Below, piece by piece: positions 6,490-12,800 of a stretch of 12,800 nt of DNA (the stretch's first letter is position 1; each line of letters opens with the position of its first letter). Under the pieces are notes generated by a model that was not told the DNA's origin, ran no database searches, and worked only from the letters and a program-made list of their open reading frames with translations. Position numbers and translations under genes: made by a program. Source of the stretch: RGIG5612 sp964528825 (GTDB lineage: Bacteria; Bacillota; Clostridia; Lachnospirales; Lachnospiraceae); the NCBI GenBank assembly GCA_964528825.1, contig CAZGVB010000038.1:1-12800 (forward strand), read 5' to 3'.

Positions 6490-6517
6490 TCTTTAACAGA
6501 TCAAACTATTCTTCTAT
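6471..6517. repeat. 27-bp-period tandem duplication over the RsbW-type gene's stop codon
   Basis: AGATCAAAC-C/T-ATTCTTC occurs at 6471 and again at 6498, with a period of 27 bp. The right-hand copy contains the last codons and stop (TAG) of the minus-strand gene. The left-hand copy, in the same frame, carries a TGG where the stop is. The period is a multiple of three, so the duplication keeps frame. Confidence 0.7.
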
Positions 6518-6919
6518 TTTTTTCTTAATCTTCAGGATGTTTTTTCCGTCCTTATATTCATAGATTATTTCATCCATGCTTTTTTTCACAATATAGATCC
6601 CAAGGCCGCCGATCTGTCTTTCATCGGCGGATTGGGTTACATCTGGATCCTCCTTGGCAAGCGGATCATAAGGGATTCCGTTATCCACAAAGGTAATAAT
6701 GACCGCCAACGGCTTCTCTGCGACCTCTATGCGGACTGTAGCAGGCCCTATATTCGGATGGTATGCATAATTTGCGATATTTCCGAACAGCTCGTCTATA
6801 GCGATGTCTATCTGAGTCATTGCCTTTACAGGGCAGTCGTATCCTTCAAGAATTTCATTCACAAATTCCGTTACCTGCTCTATATTTTCAATCTTCGCAT
6901 CAACTGTCAGCTCACTCAT
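6506..6919 (-). CDS. RsbW/SpoIIAB-type anti-sigma serine kinase (HATPase_c_2)
   Basis: A 137-residue GHKL-fold kinase of the partner-switching type. Such proteins bind a client, typically a sigma factor, and phosphorylate a STAS-domain antagonist on serine. All ATP-site motifs are intact: N-box Glu43 and Asn47 in IDELFGNIANYAY, G1 box VDNGIPYDP with Asp79 and Gly81, and G2 box GGLGIYIVKK at 104-113. The ATG at 6919 is chosen because an AAGGATGGAG sequence stands just before it. An in-frame extension to 6982 would overlap the phosphatase gene deeply and does not match the family. It overlaps the phosphatase gene by 8 bp, implying translational coupling. The STAS protein at the head of the operon is its probable substrate. 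No sigma factor is encoded nearby, so the client is unknown. Confidence 0.9.
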   Translation of the reverse strand: MSELTVDAKIENIEQVTEFVNEILEGYDCPVKAMTQIDIAIDELFGNIANYAYHPNIGPATVRIEVAEKPLAVIITFVDNGIPYDPLAKEDPDVTQSADERQIGGLGIYIVKKSMDEIIYEYKDGKNILKIKKKIEE

Positions 6920-8645
6920 TCGGCTCCATCCTTTCTTTATATTCAAGACACAGCATTGTAATATCGTCAAATTGCGGCGCATCCTTTACAAAGGCGTCAA
7001 TATCATCCTTCACCGCAGCAATGATCTTCTCGGGCTTTTCTCCCTTTGAAGCCTTAAGCACATCTGACAATCTGTCCATACCATACAGCTCATTATGTAT
7101 ATCTGTTGCCTCGGTCACACCGTCCGTGTATTGAAAGATCTTATCTCCCGGCTCAAGCATCATGCAGCCGCTCTTGTACCGCATATCCTCCATACCCGCA
7201 AGAACAAAGCCAGCCTTGATCTTATACGGCTGTACATTTTCATCCGCTTTAAGAATATATGGCATTTCATGCCCTGCATTAACAAACTTAAATTCGCCGG
7301 TCACAAGGTCGAGTACACCCTCAAATGCCGTTATAAAAAGTCCCTCGCTGTTGGACTCGCAAAGCATTCTGTTGACATCCGTAAACACAGCTCCGAGGTC
7401 TGTTCCGGGTTGAGTATGGTCTTTTATCAGCGTTTTGCCGATAACCATAAACAGGGCAGCCGGGACACCTTTTCCTGATACATCCGCCACTACGATAGCA
7501 AGATGCCGCTCATCTACCATAAAGAAATCATAGAAATCACCGCCGACCTCTTTGGCAGGATCCATTGTAGCGTAAATATCAAATTCACCTCTGTCCGGAA
7601 ATGCCGGAAATATACATGGCAGCATAGACTTTTGAATATGCGTTGCCACATCGAGCTCTGCTCCGATACGTTCCTTCTCCGCCGTGATCGCCGTCACTTC
7701 GGTGATATATGAGCTGATATCTGCCTCCATTTGCCGCAATGAATCATGCAAGGTCTCGATCTCGTCATTTGTTTTTATCTTTAAGCCTTCAAATACCGAC
7801 CCTTCTGCTTCACCATCCTGCTGTTTATGACTGATATAGCTGTTCGCCGCGTTACTGAGGCTGACTACGGGCTTTACGATCGTTTTATCTGTGATCATCA
7901 ATATTAATATCAGCATCAACACGGCCGCCGCTGCAATGATCACGGCGATACGCAGCAAAAACGCCTGCCTGTCACTGATGATCTTATTCATTGAGATGTC
8001 CACGAGTGCCATGCAGACCACATTGCCGTCCGCGTCTGCTATAGGCGCCGACGCAGAGCACAGCCAGCCGTATTCCTCATAATTCGTAACATATGCCGAA
8101 AAGGTATAATCACCGTTTTTTACTTTTTCAACATGCTCGGGCTCAACGTTATCAAGATCCCCCGGTCTGCATGCGTCGCCGTCACCGCTGGCATCCACGA
8201 TATAGAGATCCTTCATCGTATCTATATCCGTATATCCGAGATAAAGCGATACAACATCGTTATTTTCTCTGATCTTCTGCAGCAGCTCTAATAGGCTTAC
8301 ATATTCGGGAAGATCATAAATATATGCAAAGCGTGAATAATATGCCTCCCTCTCGTCGTCTGTAAAGCTTTCAATATCGGGGACTGCACCATATTCATCG
8401 CAGATCTCATGATATGTTTTTTTTACTTCCGCTGTAAGTATTTTGGCATCATTCACATCTACAACCGACGCGACTGTCTTCGTAATGGAGGTTGCGAGCT
8501 TTTCGTAATGCCTGTTAAATGATCTCGTATATGTTGTGTAACTGATAATAACAGTTCCGACAGAGAGCACTGTCACGAACAACAGCATAATGATCACAAC
8601 CTTGGTTTTCAGCGAGATTCTTCGCTTATGTCCCTGCTTTTGCAA
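6912..8645 (-). CDS. Membrane sensor with HAMP and SpoIIE/RsbU-type PP2C phosphatase domain
   Basis: This enzyme would dephosphorylate the phosphorylated STAS antagonist in response to an outside signal. Numbered from the upstream ATG at 8660 (582 residues): transmembrane helix 21-42, an extracytoplasmic sensor of about 190 residues, helix 236-257, a HAMP/linker coiled coil to about 340, then the phosphatase domain. Metal-binding acidic residues are visible in EVGGDFYDFF (Asp375), ADVSGKG (Asp393), YTDGVTEA (Asp513) and FDDITML (Asp565/566). The TTG at 8645 is preferred because a perfect GGGAGG lies 8 bases before it. The ATG at 8660 has no ribosome binding site but sits one base after the transporter stop and could reinitiate. 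The domain order matches the RsbU/RsbP role in partner switching. The signal sensed is unknown. Confidence 0.92.
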   Translation of the reverse strand: MQKQGHKRRISLKTKVVIIMLLFVTVLSVGTVIISYTTYTRSFNRHYEKLATSITKTVASVVDVNDAKILTAEVKKTYHEICDEYGAVPDIESFTDDEREAYYSRFAYIYDLPEYVSLLELLQKIRENNDVVSLYLGYTDIDTMKDLYIVDASGDGDACRPGDLDNVEPEHVEKVKNGDYTFSAYVTNYEEYGWLCSASAPIADADGNVVCMALVDISMNKIISDRQAFLLRIAVIIAAAAVLMLILILMITDKTIVKPVVSLSNAANSYISHKQQDGEAEGSVFEGLKIKTNDEIETLHDSLRQMEADISSYITEVTAITAEKERIGAELDVATHIQKSMLPCIFPAFPDRGEFDIYATMDPAKEVGGDFYDFFMVDERHLAIVVADVSGKGVPAALFMVIGKTLIKDHTQPGTDLGAVFTDVNRMLCESNSEGLFITAFEGVLDLVTGEFKFVNAGHEMPYILKADENVQPYKIKAGFVLAGMEDMRYKSGCMMLEPGDKIFQYTDGVTEATDIHNELYGMDRLSDVLKASKGEKPEKIIAAVKDDIDAFVKDAPQFDDITMLCLEYKERMEPNE

Positions 8646-8661
8646 TACTGTTCCTCCCATC

Positions 8662-10389
8662 TTATATTTGAACGGTCAAAGAATTGAATCCGGCACACTG
8701 GCGATACAAATACTTTTTTGTCTTTTTCTTTATGAGTTTTATGCTGATCTCATCGATGTCAAAATCTTCTGCATCTGTCTTTTCCTTAAGATGCAAAGGA
8801 TCATAAGCGACCGCATTATCCAAAACATAAAGCATAAAGTCGCCTTCCGGCATCGCGATCAAGGTGATGCGTATCTTCCCATCCGGAACCTGCCGCAGCG
8901 CGTTGCGGACAATGGATGCCACGATTTCTTCGATGACCAATGTCACATAATAGCTTTGATCCGGCTTTGCTTCCCATCTGTCGCAAAAATCCTTACTTGA
9001 GCCGAGCAGCTTCTCTACCTCGTCCGCATTGCCGGATAACGTAACACGATAAATACGCTCTTTATCAAATATAGTTCTCTTCCTGTCGGCAAGAGTGCAA
9101 TATATAAAGAACAAGCCGAATGATACGGCCTCAGATACAGGAAATGCATACCATACATAAGCATCACCGAGCGCTGAAAATGTCAACAGACATGGTACAG
9201 ATACAACCAAGCCTTTAAGCAATACATTTATAAAAGCACCGAGACTGTCCTCTCTTGACTGACGGTATCTGCTGAGTATGATATTGAGCGCGATAAATGC
9301 GGCTCCGATGCAGTAAATCCGTATCGCATAAACTGCCTCCGGAAGGACATCCGCAGACAGACCGAAAACGAGCGCGATATATTTTGCAAAAATTGCGATC
9401 AGCGCAGCTGCCACGATGCCAAGTACCAATGAGCAAGTGACCGACAGCCTTTTTACATACAGACAATCATCCTCGCTCTGCTCGCCCATAAAGGTACTGA
9501 CAAGCGGCTGTGCCGCCTCTGCTACACCCTCGCATAGATATACAATAAAGAAGGATGCATTATATATAACATCAAAGACCGCCACATTGCTCTCTCCGCC
9601 GACAGTGATCATGACATGGTTGACAACAAGCAAAAAGATCAATTGAAACGCATCCTTCACCGATGTCGAAAATCCGATCTTTATGCAACAGAAAATCTCT
9701 TTAATGTCTGTTTTTGATCTAACAAAGCATATGGTATTTCTCTTTTTCCCGATCAAGGCAGGCAAATAGCAGACAATGGCAACCGCCGAGCCTGCAACCG
9801 TAGATACAGCCGCACCTATTATGCCGAGATCAAATATAAGGACAAGGATAATATTTAATGACAGATCTGTAAGGTTGCCGATTATAAAGCCCCTTGCGGC
9901 GATCACCTCATTATCGTCATTTCGCAAAAAATCAGCAAAGACAATATTCAGGATCAGCAACGGCGCGCCGAGGGAAATAATCCTCATATATGCCTCACAG
10001 GACTGATAAAGCACTGTACCGCTCTTGCCCGCACCGAGAATCTGCAAAATCCATGGAGCAAGCAGATTTGCCGCAAGCGCAAACAATATCCCCGAGAACA
10101 ATGCGGCCTTAATGATATTGCCAAAGCATCTGACCGCTTTCTTTTGCTCTCCCGAGCCCATATATCCGGAAAATCTGACCCCTCCTCCGATGCCGAGTGC
10201 GTTCATTATCACATTTATCAGCATATAGATCGGAAGACACAGGCTGATGGCGGCAAGTCCGGTTTCGCCCATCCTTTGTCCTACAACCAGGGCATCGGCC
10301 ATATCCGACAGAGCGAATCCGAAAGAAGCTATTACAGATGGAACGAGCATTTTATAAAACATTCGCCATACAAAATAATCTTTTCTCAT
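8662..10389 (-). CDS. MATE-family transporter fused to a degenerate RsbW-like HATPase domain
   Basis: A 575-residue protein. Residues 1 to about 440 form a 12-helix MATE (MOP superfamily) cation-antiport or flippase-type transporter: MLVPSVIASFGFALSDMADALVVGQ, GETGLAAISLCLPIYM, FADFLRNDDNEVIAARGFIIGNLTDLSLNIIL. Residues 447-575 resemble the HATPase_c_2 fold of RsbW: a VTLVIEEIVASIVRNAL helix, then VLDNAVAYDPL, then SIKLIKKK. Compared with the intact RsbW-type gene downstream, the N-box Asn is Ser492, the G1 Gly is Ala526, and the G2 glycines are gone, so kinase activity is unlikely. The ATG at 10389 overlaps the upstream stop as ATGA. An in-frame start at 10488 would add 33 polar residues that are antisense-free but overlap the acyltransferase gene, so it is rejected. 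The substrate is unknown. Confidence 0.9.
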   Translation of the reverse strand: MRKDYFVWRMFYKMLVPSVIASFGFALSDMADALVVGQRMGETGLAAISLCLPIYMLINVIMNALGIGGGVRFSGYMGSGEQKKAVRCFGNIIKAALFSGILFALAANLLAPWILQILGAGKSGTVLYQSCEAYMRIISLGAPLLILNIVFADFLRNDDNEVIAARGFIIGNLTDLSLNIILVLIFDLGIIGAAVSTVAGSAVAIVCYLPALIGKKRNTICFVRSKTDIKEIFCCIKIGFSTSVKDAFQLIFLLVVNHVMITVGGESNVAVFDVIYNASFFIVYLCEGVAEAAQPLVSTFMGEQSEDDCLYVKRLSVTCSLVLGIVAAALIAIFAKYIALVFGLSADVLPEAVYAIRIYCIGAAFIALNIILSRYRQSREDSLGAFINVLLKGLVVSVPCLLTFSALGDAYVWYAFPVSEAVSFGLFFIYCTLADRKRTIFDKERIYRVTLSGNADEVEKLLGSSKDFCDRWEAKPDQSYYVTLVIEEIVASIVRNALRQVPDGKIRITLIAMPEGDFMLYVLDNAVAYDPLHLKEKTDAEDFDIDEISIKLIKKKTKKYLYRQCAGFNSLTVQI

Positions 10390-11264
10390 CTGCGCACCGC
10401 TGTCCGGATCAGATTCTTTTTCTCGGGACGGAGCCCTTCCTTGATCATCCGTATCCCGGCAATTCCGAGATCCTCTTCCAGATTGCAATAGGTATATTTA
10501 TCCGCTACATATTTGAAATACTCATGTATCGCATAGTAAACAAATCCTCCCGGCGCGTCGTGCCTGCATTTTCCAACCAAAGCATCGACCGTATCCCCGT
10601 CGATAGGAAAGCCCGCAAACACAGCCATGGGAGTCTCGCCTATATATACGATCACTCCGTCAATTCCAAGCCGGCTTCTTTCTATAAGTGCCCTGTCAGA
10701 CACTCCCCTGTCGACCAGATTATTATTGCCGATATGGTGCGGCAATTTGTCCCACTCGGACACTACGGCAAGGGCGTCGGCAACCGTCTCATCTGTAATT
10801 ACGGACGTTTTGACCGTATTTTCACGCAGGATCCGATTGATCTTATGGCGTATGCCGAGATATTTTCCGCCGCTTAAGCCTATAAAATCGGCGATCCTGC
10901 AAATATATTCGTCCGATTCCTCTTCGCGCAAAAGCTCCCATTTTGCAGGAAATGCCTCTTCCAGCCACGCGGCGTCATCCTCGTCTATATAACAAAGAGC
11001 AAAATCCTTGTCGCTCATTTTGTTTTTTATGAACTGCAAGGTCTTTGTTCTGTCCCCGCAAGGGAAAAACCATGTATTTTGTCCCCTCTCGCTGCACTTA
11101 ACAGCGAAAAAATCGTCGTCTATATAAACAGACAGGCCCATCTGCTGCTGCCACAGATACAGAGAATCAAATGTATTGGCGGAAAGCTTATTTCCGCCAA
11201 GTTCTCTTATCCTTTCGATCTGTTCCTTTTGAGACAGTTCTATCGGTTGTGTTTGAATTTCCAT
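10386..11264 (-). CDS. DUF2156 / phosphatidylglycerol lysyltransferase-C-like acyltransferase
   Basis: A 292-residue soluble protein of the DUF2156 family (LPG_synthase_C, a double GNAT-like fold). It is related to the C-terminal catalytic domain of MprF, which transfers an amino acid from aminoacyl-tRNA to phosphatidylglycerol. Visible family features are YICRIADFIGLSGGKYLGIRHKINR (about 120-144), the mid-domain VVSEWDK segment, and the C-terminal motif NLEEDLGIAGIRMIKEGLRP (261-280). It has no membrane helices, unlike full-length MprF. The ATG at 11264 follows GGGAGG by 10 bases. It starts 25 bp after the STAS gene and overlaps the MATE gene by 4 bp, which strongly suggests coordinated production with the transporter. 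Whether it modifies lipid, polysaccharide or something else cannot be read. Confidence 0.88.
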   Translation of the reverse strand: MEIQTQPIELSQKEQIERIRELGGNKLSANTFDSLYLWQQQMGLSVYIDDDFFAVKCSERGQNTWFFPCGDRTKTLQFIKNKMSDKDFALCYIDEDDAAWLEEAFPAKWELLREEESDEYICRIADFIGLSGGKYLGIRHKINRILRENTVKTSVITDETVADALAVVSEWDKLPHHIGNNNLVDRGVSDRALIERSRLGIDGVIVYIGETPMAVFAGFPIDGDTVDALVGKCRHDAPGGFVYYAIHEYFKYVADKYTYCNLEEDLGIAGIRMIKEGLRPEKKNLIRTAVRR

Positions 11265-11289
11265 TGCCGGATGGCCTCCCTGAGCTTTT

Positions 11290-11586
11290 TTATTCGATCG
11301 TCAGGATATCCGTAAAACCGGTCACATCAAAAATATCCATAATTGTCTCATTGACATTCCGGACGATCATTTTTCCCTGCTTGTTCATTATCTTCTGTGC
11401 CGCAAGTATCACGCGAAGTCCGGCTGAAGACAGATATTCAAGTTCCGAAAAATCAAGTATCAACAGCTCGCTATTTCCGATATTTTCCTTCAATTCGGTC
11501 TCAAGCTGAGGTGCGGTTGTCGTGTCCAACCGTCCGGATACTTTCACTTCCAGTTCCATGCCGTTTGTCAATCTTGTGATCGTCAT
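11290..11586 (-). CDS. STAS-domain anti-anti-sigma factor (RsbV/SpoIIAA type)
   Basis: A 98-residue STAS protein, the usual family length. In partner switching the unphosphorylated form captures the RsbW-type kinase and releases its client; phosphorylation on serine ends this. The conserved segment ILDFSELEYLSSAGLRVIL (43-61) places Ser54 at the phosphorylated position (the family's DS[ST]G is SSAG here). VSGRLDTTTAPQLE at 16-29 is the typical first strand and helix. The ATG at 11586 has GGAGG 9 bases upstream. A longer in-frame start at 11646 would add a basic stretch with no ribosome binding site and is rejected. It is first in an operon with the acyltransferase, MATE fusion, phosphatase and kinase, and is the probable shared substrate of the last two. 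Confidence 0.93.
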   Translation of the reverse strand: MTITRLTNGMELEVKVSGRLDTTTAPQLETELKENIGNSELLILDFSELEYLSSAGLRVILAAQKIMNKQGKMIVRNVNETIMDIFDVTGFTDILTIE

Positions 11587-11647
11587 GATTCGTTTCCTCC
11601 GATTTTTGCTTTTGCGTCTGTATAATATAAGTGATATCTCAAACATT

Positions 11648-11765
11648 TAAGCATGCTCACTGCCTTAATATGCAGGCTGACCTTACCTCTTAAGGCTCAG
11701 ACGGACTTACCGTTTTAAGGCTCAGACTGACTCACTGTTTATGACTCAGGCATGCATACGGTAAT
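11648..11765. repeat. 25-bp tandem repeat array upstream of the partner-switching operon
   Basis: Three full 25-bp units occur head to tail (11666-11690, 11691-11715, 11716-11740). An 18-bp partial unit lies before them (11648-11665) and a diverged one after them (11741-11765). The last two full units agree at 22 of 25 positions and start with TAAGGCTCAGAC. The first full unit is more diverged. The array begins about 60 bp upstream of the STAS start codon. It contains no coding signal. It could be a set of regulator binding sites or simple slippage/duplication sequence. Confidence 0.75.
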
Positions 11766-11823
11766 TATACTTGAAAATGAGATGATTTGTGATATTTTTC
11801 TGCTCAAAATATTGATTCGTCAT

Positions 11824-11939
11824 TGCAGGGCAATCATCTTCTGTCCTCTCATACAGACGAACTTGGCCGCTGCAGGTGTGGGCTATACCGCAAATGACGA
11901 TAACGAGGCTTTCGTAGGGACGAGCACACTGGCAGTGAC
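11824..11939 (+). repeat. Dispersed 116-bp repeat, copy 2
   Basis: The counterpart of 3653-3768, same orientation and same length. The left block TGCAGGGC (11824-11831), CATACAGACGA (11850-11860) and the 42-bp right block (11898-11939, one mismatch) are conserved. Similarity stops at 11939. The long right-hand arms that pair with copy 1 are absent here. It ends 27 bp before the -35 of the downstream gene's promoter. Confidence 0.85.
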
Positions 11940-11966
11940 TAACTTCAAAAAGTTTGGCAAAACATG

Positions 11967-11995
11967 TTGAAACAAATTAAAAAAAGTGCTATTTT
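11967..11995 (+). promoter_or_regulatory. Promoter of the secreted-protein gene
   Basis: TTGAAA (11967-11972), a 17-bp spacer and TATTTT (11990-11995) match sigma-A at 5/6 each. The predicted start near 12002 leaves a leader of about 88 nt before the ATG at 12090. Confidence 0.65.
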
Positions 11996-12022
11996 ACGTC
12001 GTTGGTTTAACATACGCAGACG

Positions 12023-12050
12023 GCGCATCCTGCAGCATGATGTGCTTTTT
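12023..12050 (+). promoter_or_regulatory. Leader hairpin followed by T5 (possible attenuator)
   Basis: GCGCATC (12023-12029) pairs with GATGTGC (12039-12045), 7 bp with one G-U pair around a 9-nt loop, followed at once by TTTTT. It lies inside the predicted leader, between promoter and ribosome binding site. It may be a weak intrinsic terminator/attenuator or just an mRNA-stabilising 5' hairpin. No riboswitch class is recognised. Confidence 0.35.
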
Positions 12051-12089
12051 AAGAAGACAATAAATTATTTTATAAAAAGGAGTAGGTAT

Positions 12090-12800
12090 ATGATTTCCAA
12101 AAAACTTTTCCGTACTTTGATCAGCCTGATCCTGGTAGTCACCCTGTGCATAGGTACATGCGTAAATACATTTGCAGCCTCATCTCACAGCAGCAAATAT
12201 ATTAAGGAAGTGATCATCAGCTACGGCAACAGCGCAGACGAGGCCAAGAAGTGGCTTGCCGACAACGGCTATGAAGTGCTGGACTACAACCTGAATGAGG
12301 GCGCAGACGATACATTCTCGACCGCAAGAGCCGTTTATCTTGGTTATATCACAACAGAGGATGCCTCTGATGCCATCACCGACATGAAGCTCATGAACAT
12401 GAAGGGCGGATACAGCGTTCAGGACTACCAGATCCTTCTTAACGAGCAAAAGGATAATATCAAGACATTCTTTAACAACTTCAAGGTTGCCGTTAATGAA
12501 TACAGGGCCAATTACAACGCAGGTCAGGAGCGTGCCGTAGCAGCCCACGATATGCTGAACATGCTCTACGATGACGACACGCAGCAGAACATGGGTGATC
12601 TGTTATTAAATAAGGTCAAAGAAGAATATACCGACGAAGAGTTTGCTGCACTCTCTGAAGAAGAGCAAGCTAAGACAGCCGATATGACGACTATCCTCAT
12701 GCAGGCAAACGGCAATGCTGTCCTTGCGATAGAACAGCTTATCGCGACAGCGACCGATGATGGCGACACTCTGTGGACCTCTAGATATCAAGAGGCAAAG
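12090..12800 (+). CDS. Secreted protein of unrecognised function (3' end cut by window)
   Basis: The first 237 residues are present, with no stop before the edge. The N-terminus is a clear Sec signal peptide: basic start MISKKLFR, hydrophobic core LISLILVVTLCIGTC, and likely cleavage after FAA at about residue 30. The mature part begins YIKEVIISYGNSADEAKKWLADNGYEV, contains VYLGYITTEDASDAITDMKLMNMKGGYS (about 82-109) and then a charged, mainly helical region rich in Asn, Asp, Glu and Lys. It resembles, from memory only, the N-terminal module of large extracellular proteins in other Clostridia; I cannot name the family. AAAAGGAG lies 7 bases before the ATG, after a good promoter and an 88-nt leader. 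It is divergent from the partner-switching operon. The antisense frame at 12180-12548 is a shadow. Confidence 0.85.
   Translation, partial: MISKKLFRTLISLILVVTLCIGTCVNTFAASSHSSKYIKEVIISYGNSADEAKKWLADNGYEVLDYNLNEGADDTFSTARAVYLGYITTEDASDAITDMKLMNMKGGYSVQDYQILLNEQKDNIKTFFNNFKVAVNEYRANYNAGQERAVAAHDMLNMLYDDDTQQNMGDLLLNKVKEEYTDEEFAALSEEEQAKTADMTTILMQANGNAVLAIEQLIATATDDGDTLWTSRYQEAK

Larger units (their letters stand above)
11587..12089. other. Divergent intergenic region before the secreted-protein gene (contents)
   Basis: No gene is seen in these 503 bp. From the left they hold the STAS ribosome binding site, an AT-rich segment with TATTAT near 11620-11630 that may serve as the operon's -10 (no convincing -35 found), the 25-bp repeat array, about 60 bp with nothing recognised, repeat copy 2, then the promoter, leader hairpin and ribosome binding site of the secreted-protein gene. 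Confidence 0.6.

Noticed and set aside
10390..10488. 33-residue N-terminal extension of the MATE protein
   Set aside because: It is polar, lies wholly within the acyltransferase gene in another frame, and the ATG at 10389 gives the normal MATE start with ATGA coupling.
10338..10877. Plus-strand 179-residue open frame
   Set aside because: It is antisense to the DUF2156 and MATE genes, whose conserved motifs are unmistakable.
11648..11765. CRISPR-like array
   Set aside because: Units abut with no unique spacers and diverge progressively; no cas genes are present.
11752..11970. 72-residue open frame across repeat copy 2
   Set aside because: No ribosome binding site; composition follows the repeat, and copy 1 is not open in the equivalent frame.
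12180..12548. 122-residue minus-strand open frame
   Set aside because: Antisense to the secreted-protein gene, which has a signal peptide, promoter and ribosome binding site.

Overview
The window looks like chromosome from a Clostridia-type Firmicute, most likely Lachnospiraceae. The evidence is strong AGGAGG-type ribosome binding sites, several TTG starts, heavy use of ATA isoleucine codons, moderate GC, an ECF-type vitamin importer component and a SpoIIE/RsbW/STAS partner-switching set. The genus cannot be fixed from what is visible.

Left part (1-2450): a TRAP-transporter large permease (dctM, cut by the left edge, minus strand) is divergent from a LysR-type regulator. About 200 bp separate them, holding promoters for both directions and several ATGT/ACAT half-sites, including a T-N11-A LysR box. 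The regulator ends at a strong bidirectional terminator, followed by a degenerate 17-bp pyrimidine-rich tandem repeat.

Cofactor part (2452-6438): a small single-pass membrane protein and a pyridoxal/pyridoxamine kinase form a minus-strand pair. The kinase promoter places transcription start on or next to its ATG, so the mRNA may be leaderless. Divergent from it is nadE, a glutamine-dependent NAD+ synthase. nadE converges, with one base between the stop codons, on a vitamin-type ECF transporter S component.

Partner-switching operon (6506-11586, minus strand, read right to left): STAS anti-sigma antagonist, DUF2156 (LPG-synthase-C-like) acyltransferase, a MATE transporter with a C-terminal RsbW-like domain, a membrane sensor with a SpoIIE/PP2C phosphatase domain, and an RsbW-type kinase. 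Genes overlap or nearly touch. No sigma factor gene is present. The domain fused to the transporter has lost the key ATP-site residues that the free kinase keeps. I infer that the switch may control the transporter, and perhaps envelope-lipid modification, by protein-protein contact. This is the most interesting content of the window.

Right part (11587-12800): a 500-bp divergent intergenic region with a 25-bp tandem repeat array and the second copy of a 116-bp dispersed repeat. The first copy lies between pdxK and nadE, where it continues into a large nested inverted-repeat structure. A good promoter and leader then drive a secreted protein of unrecognised function, cut by the right edge.
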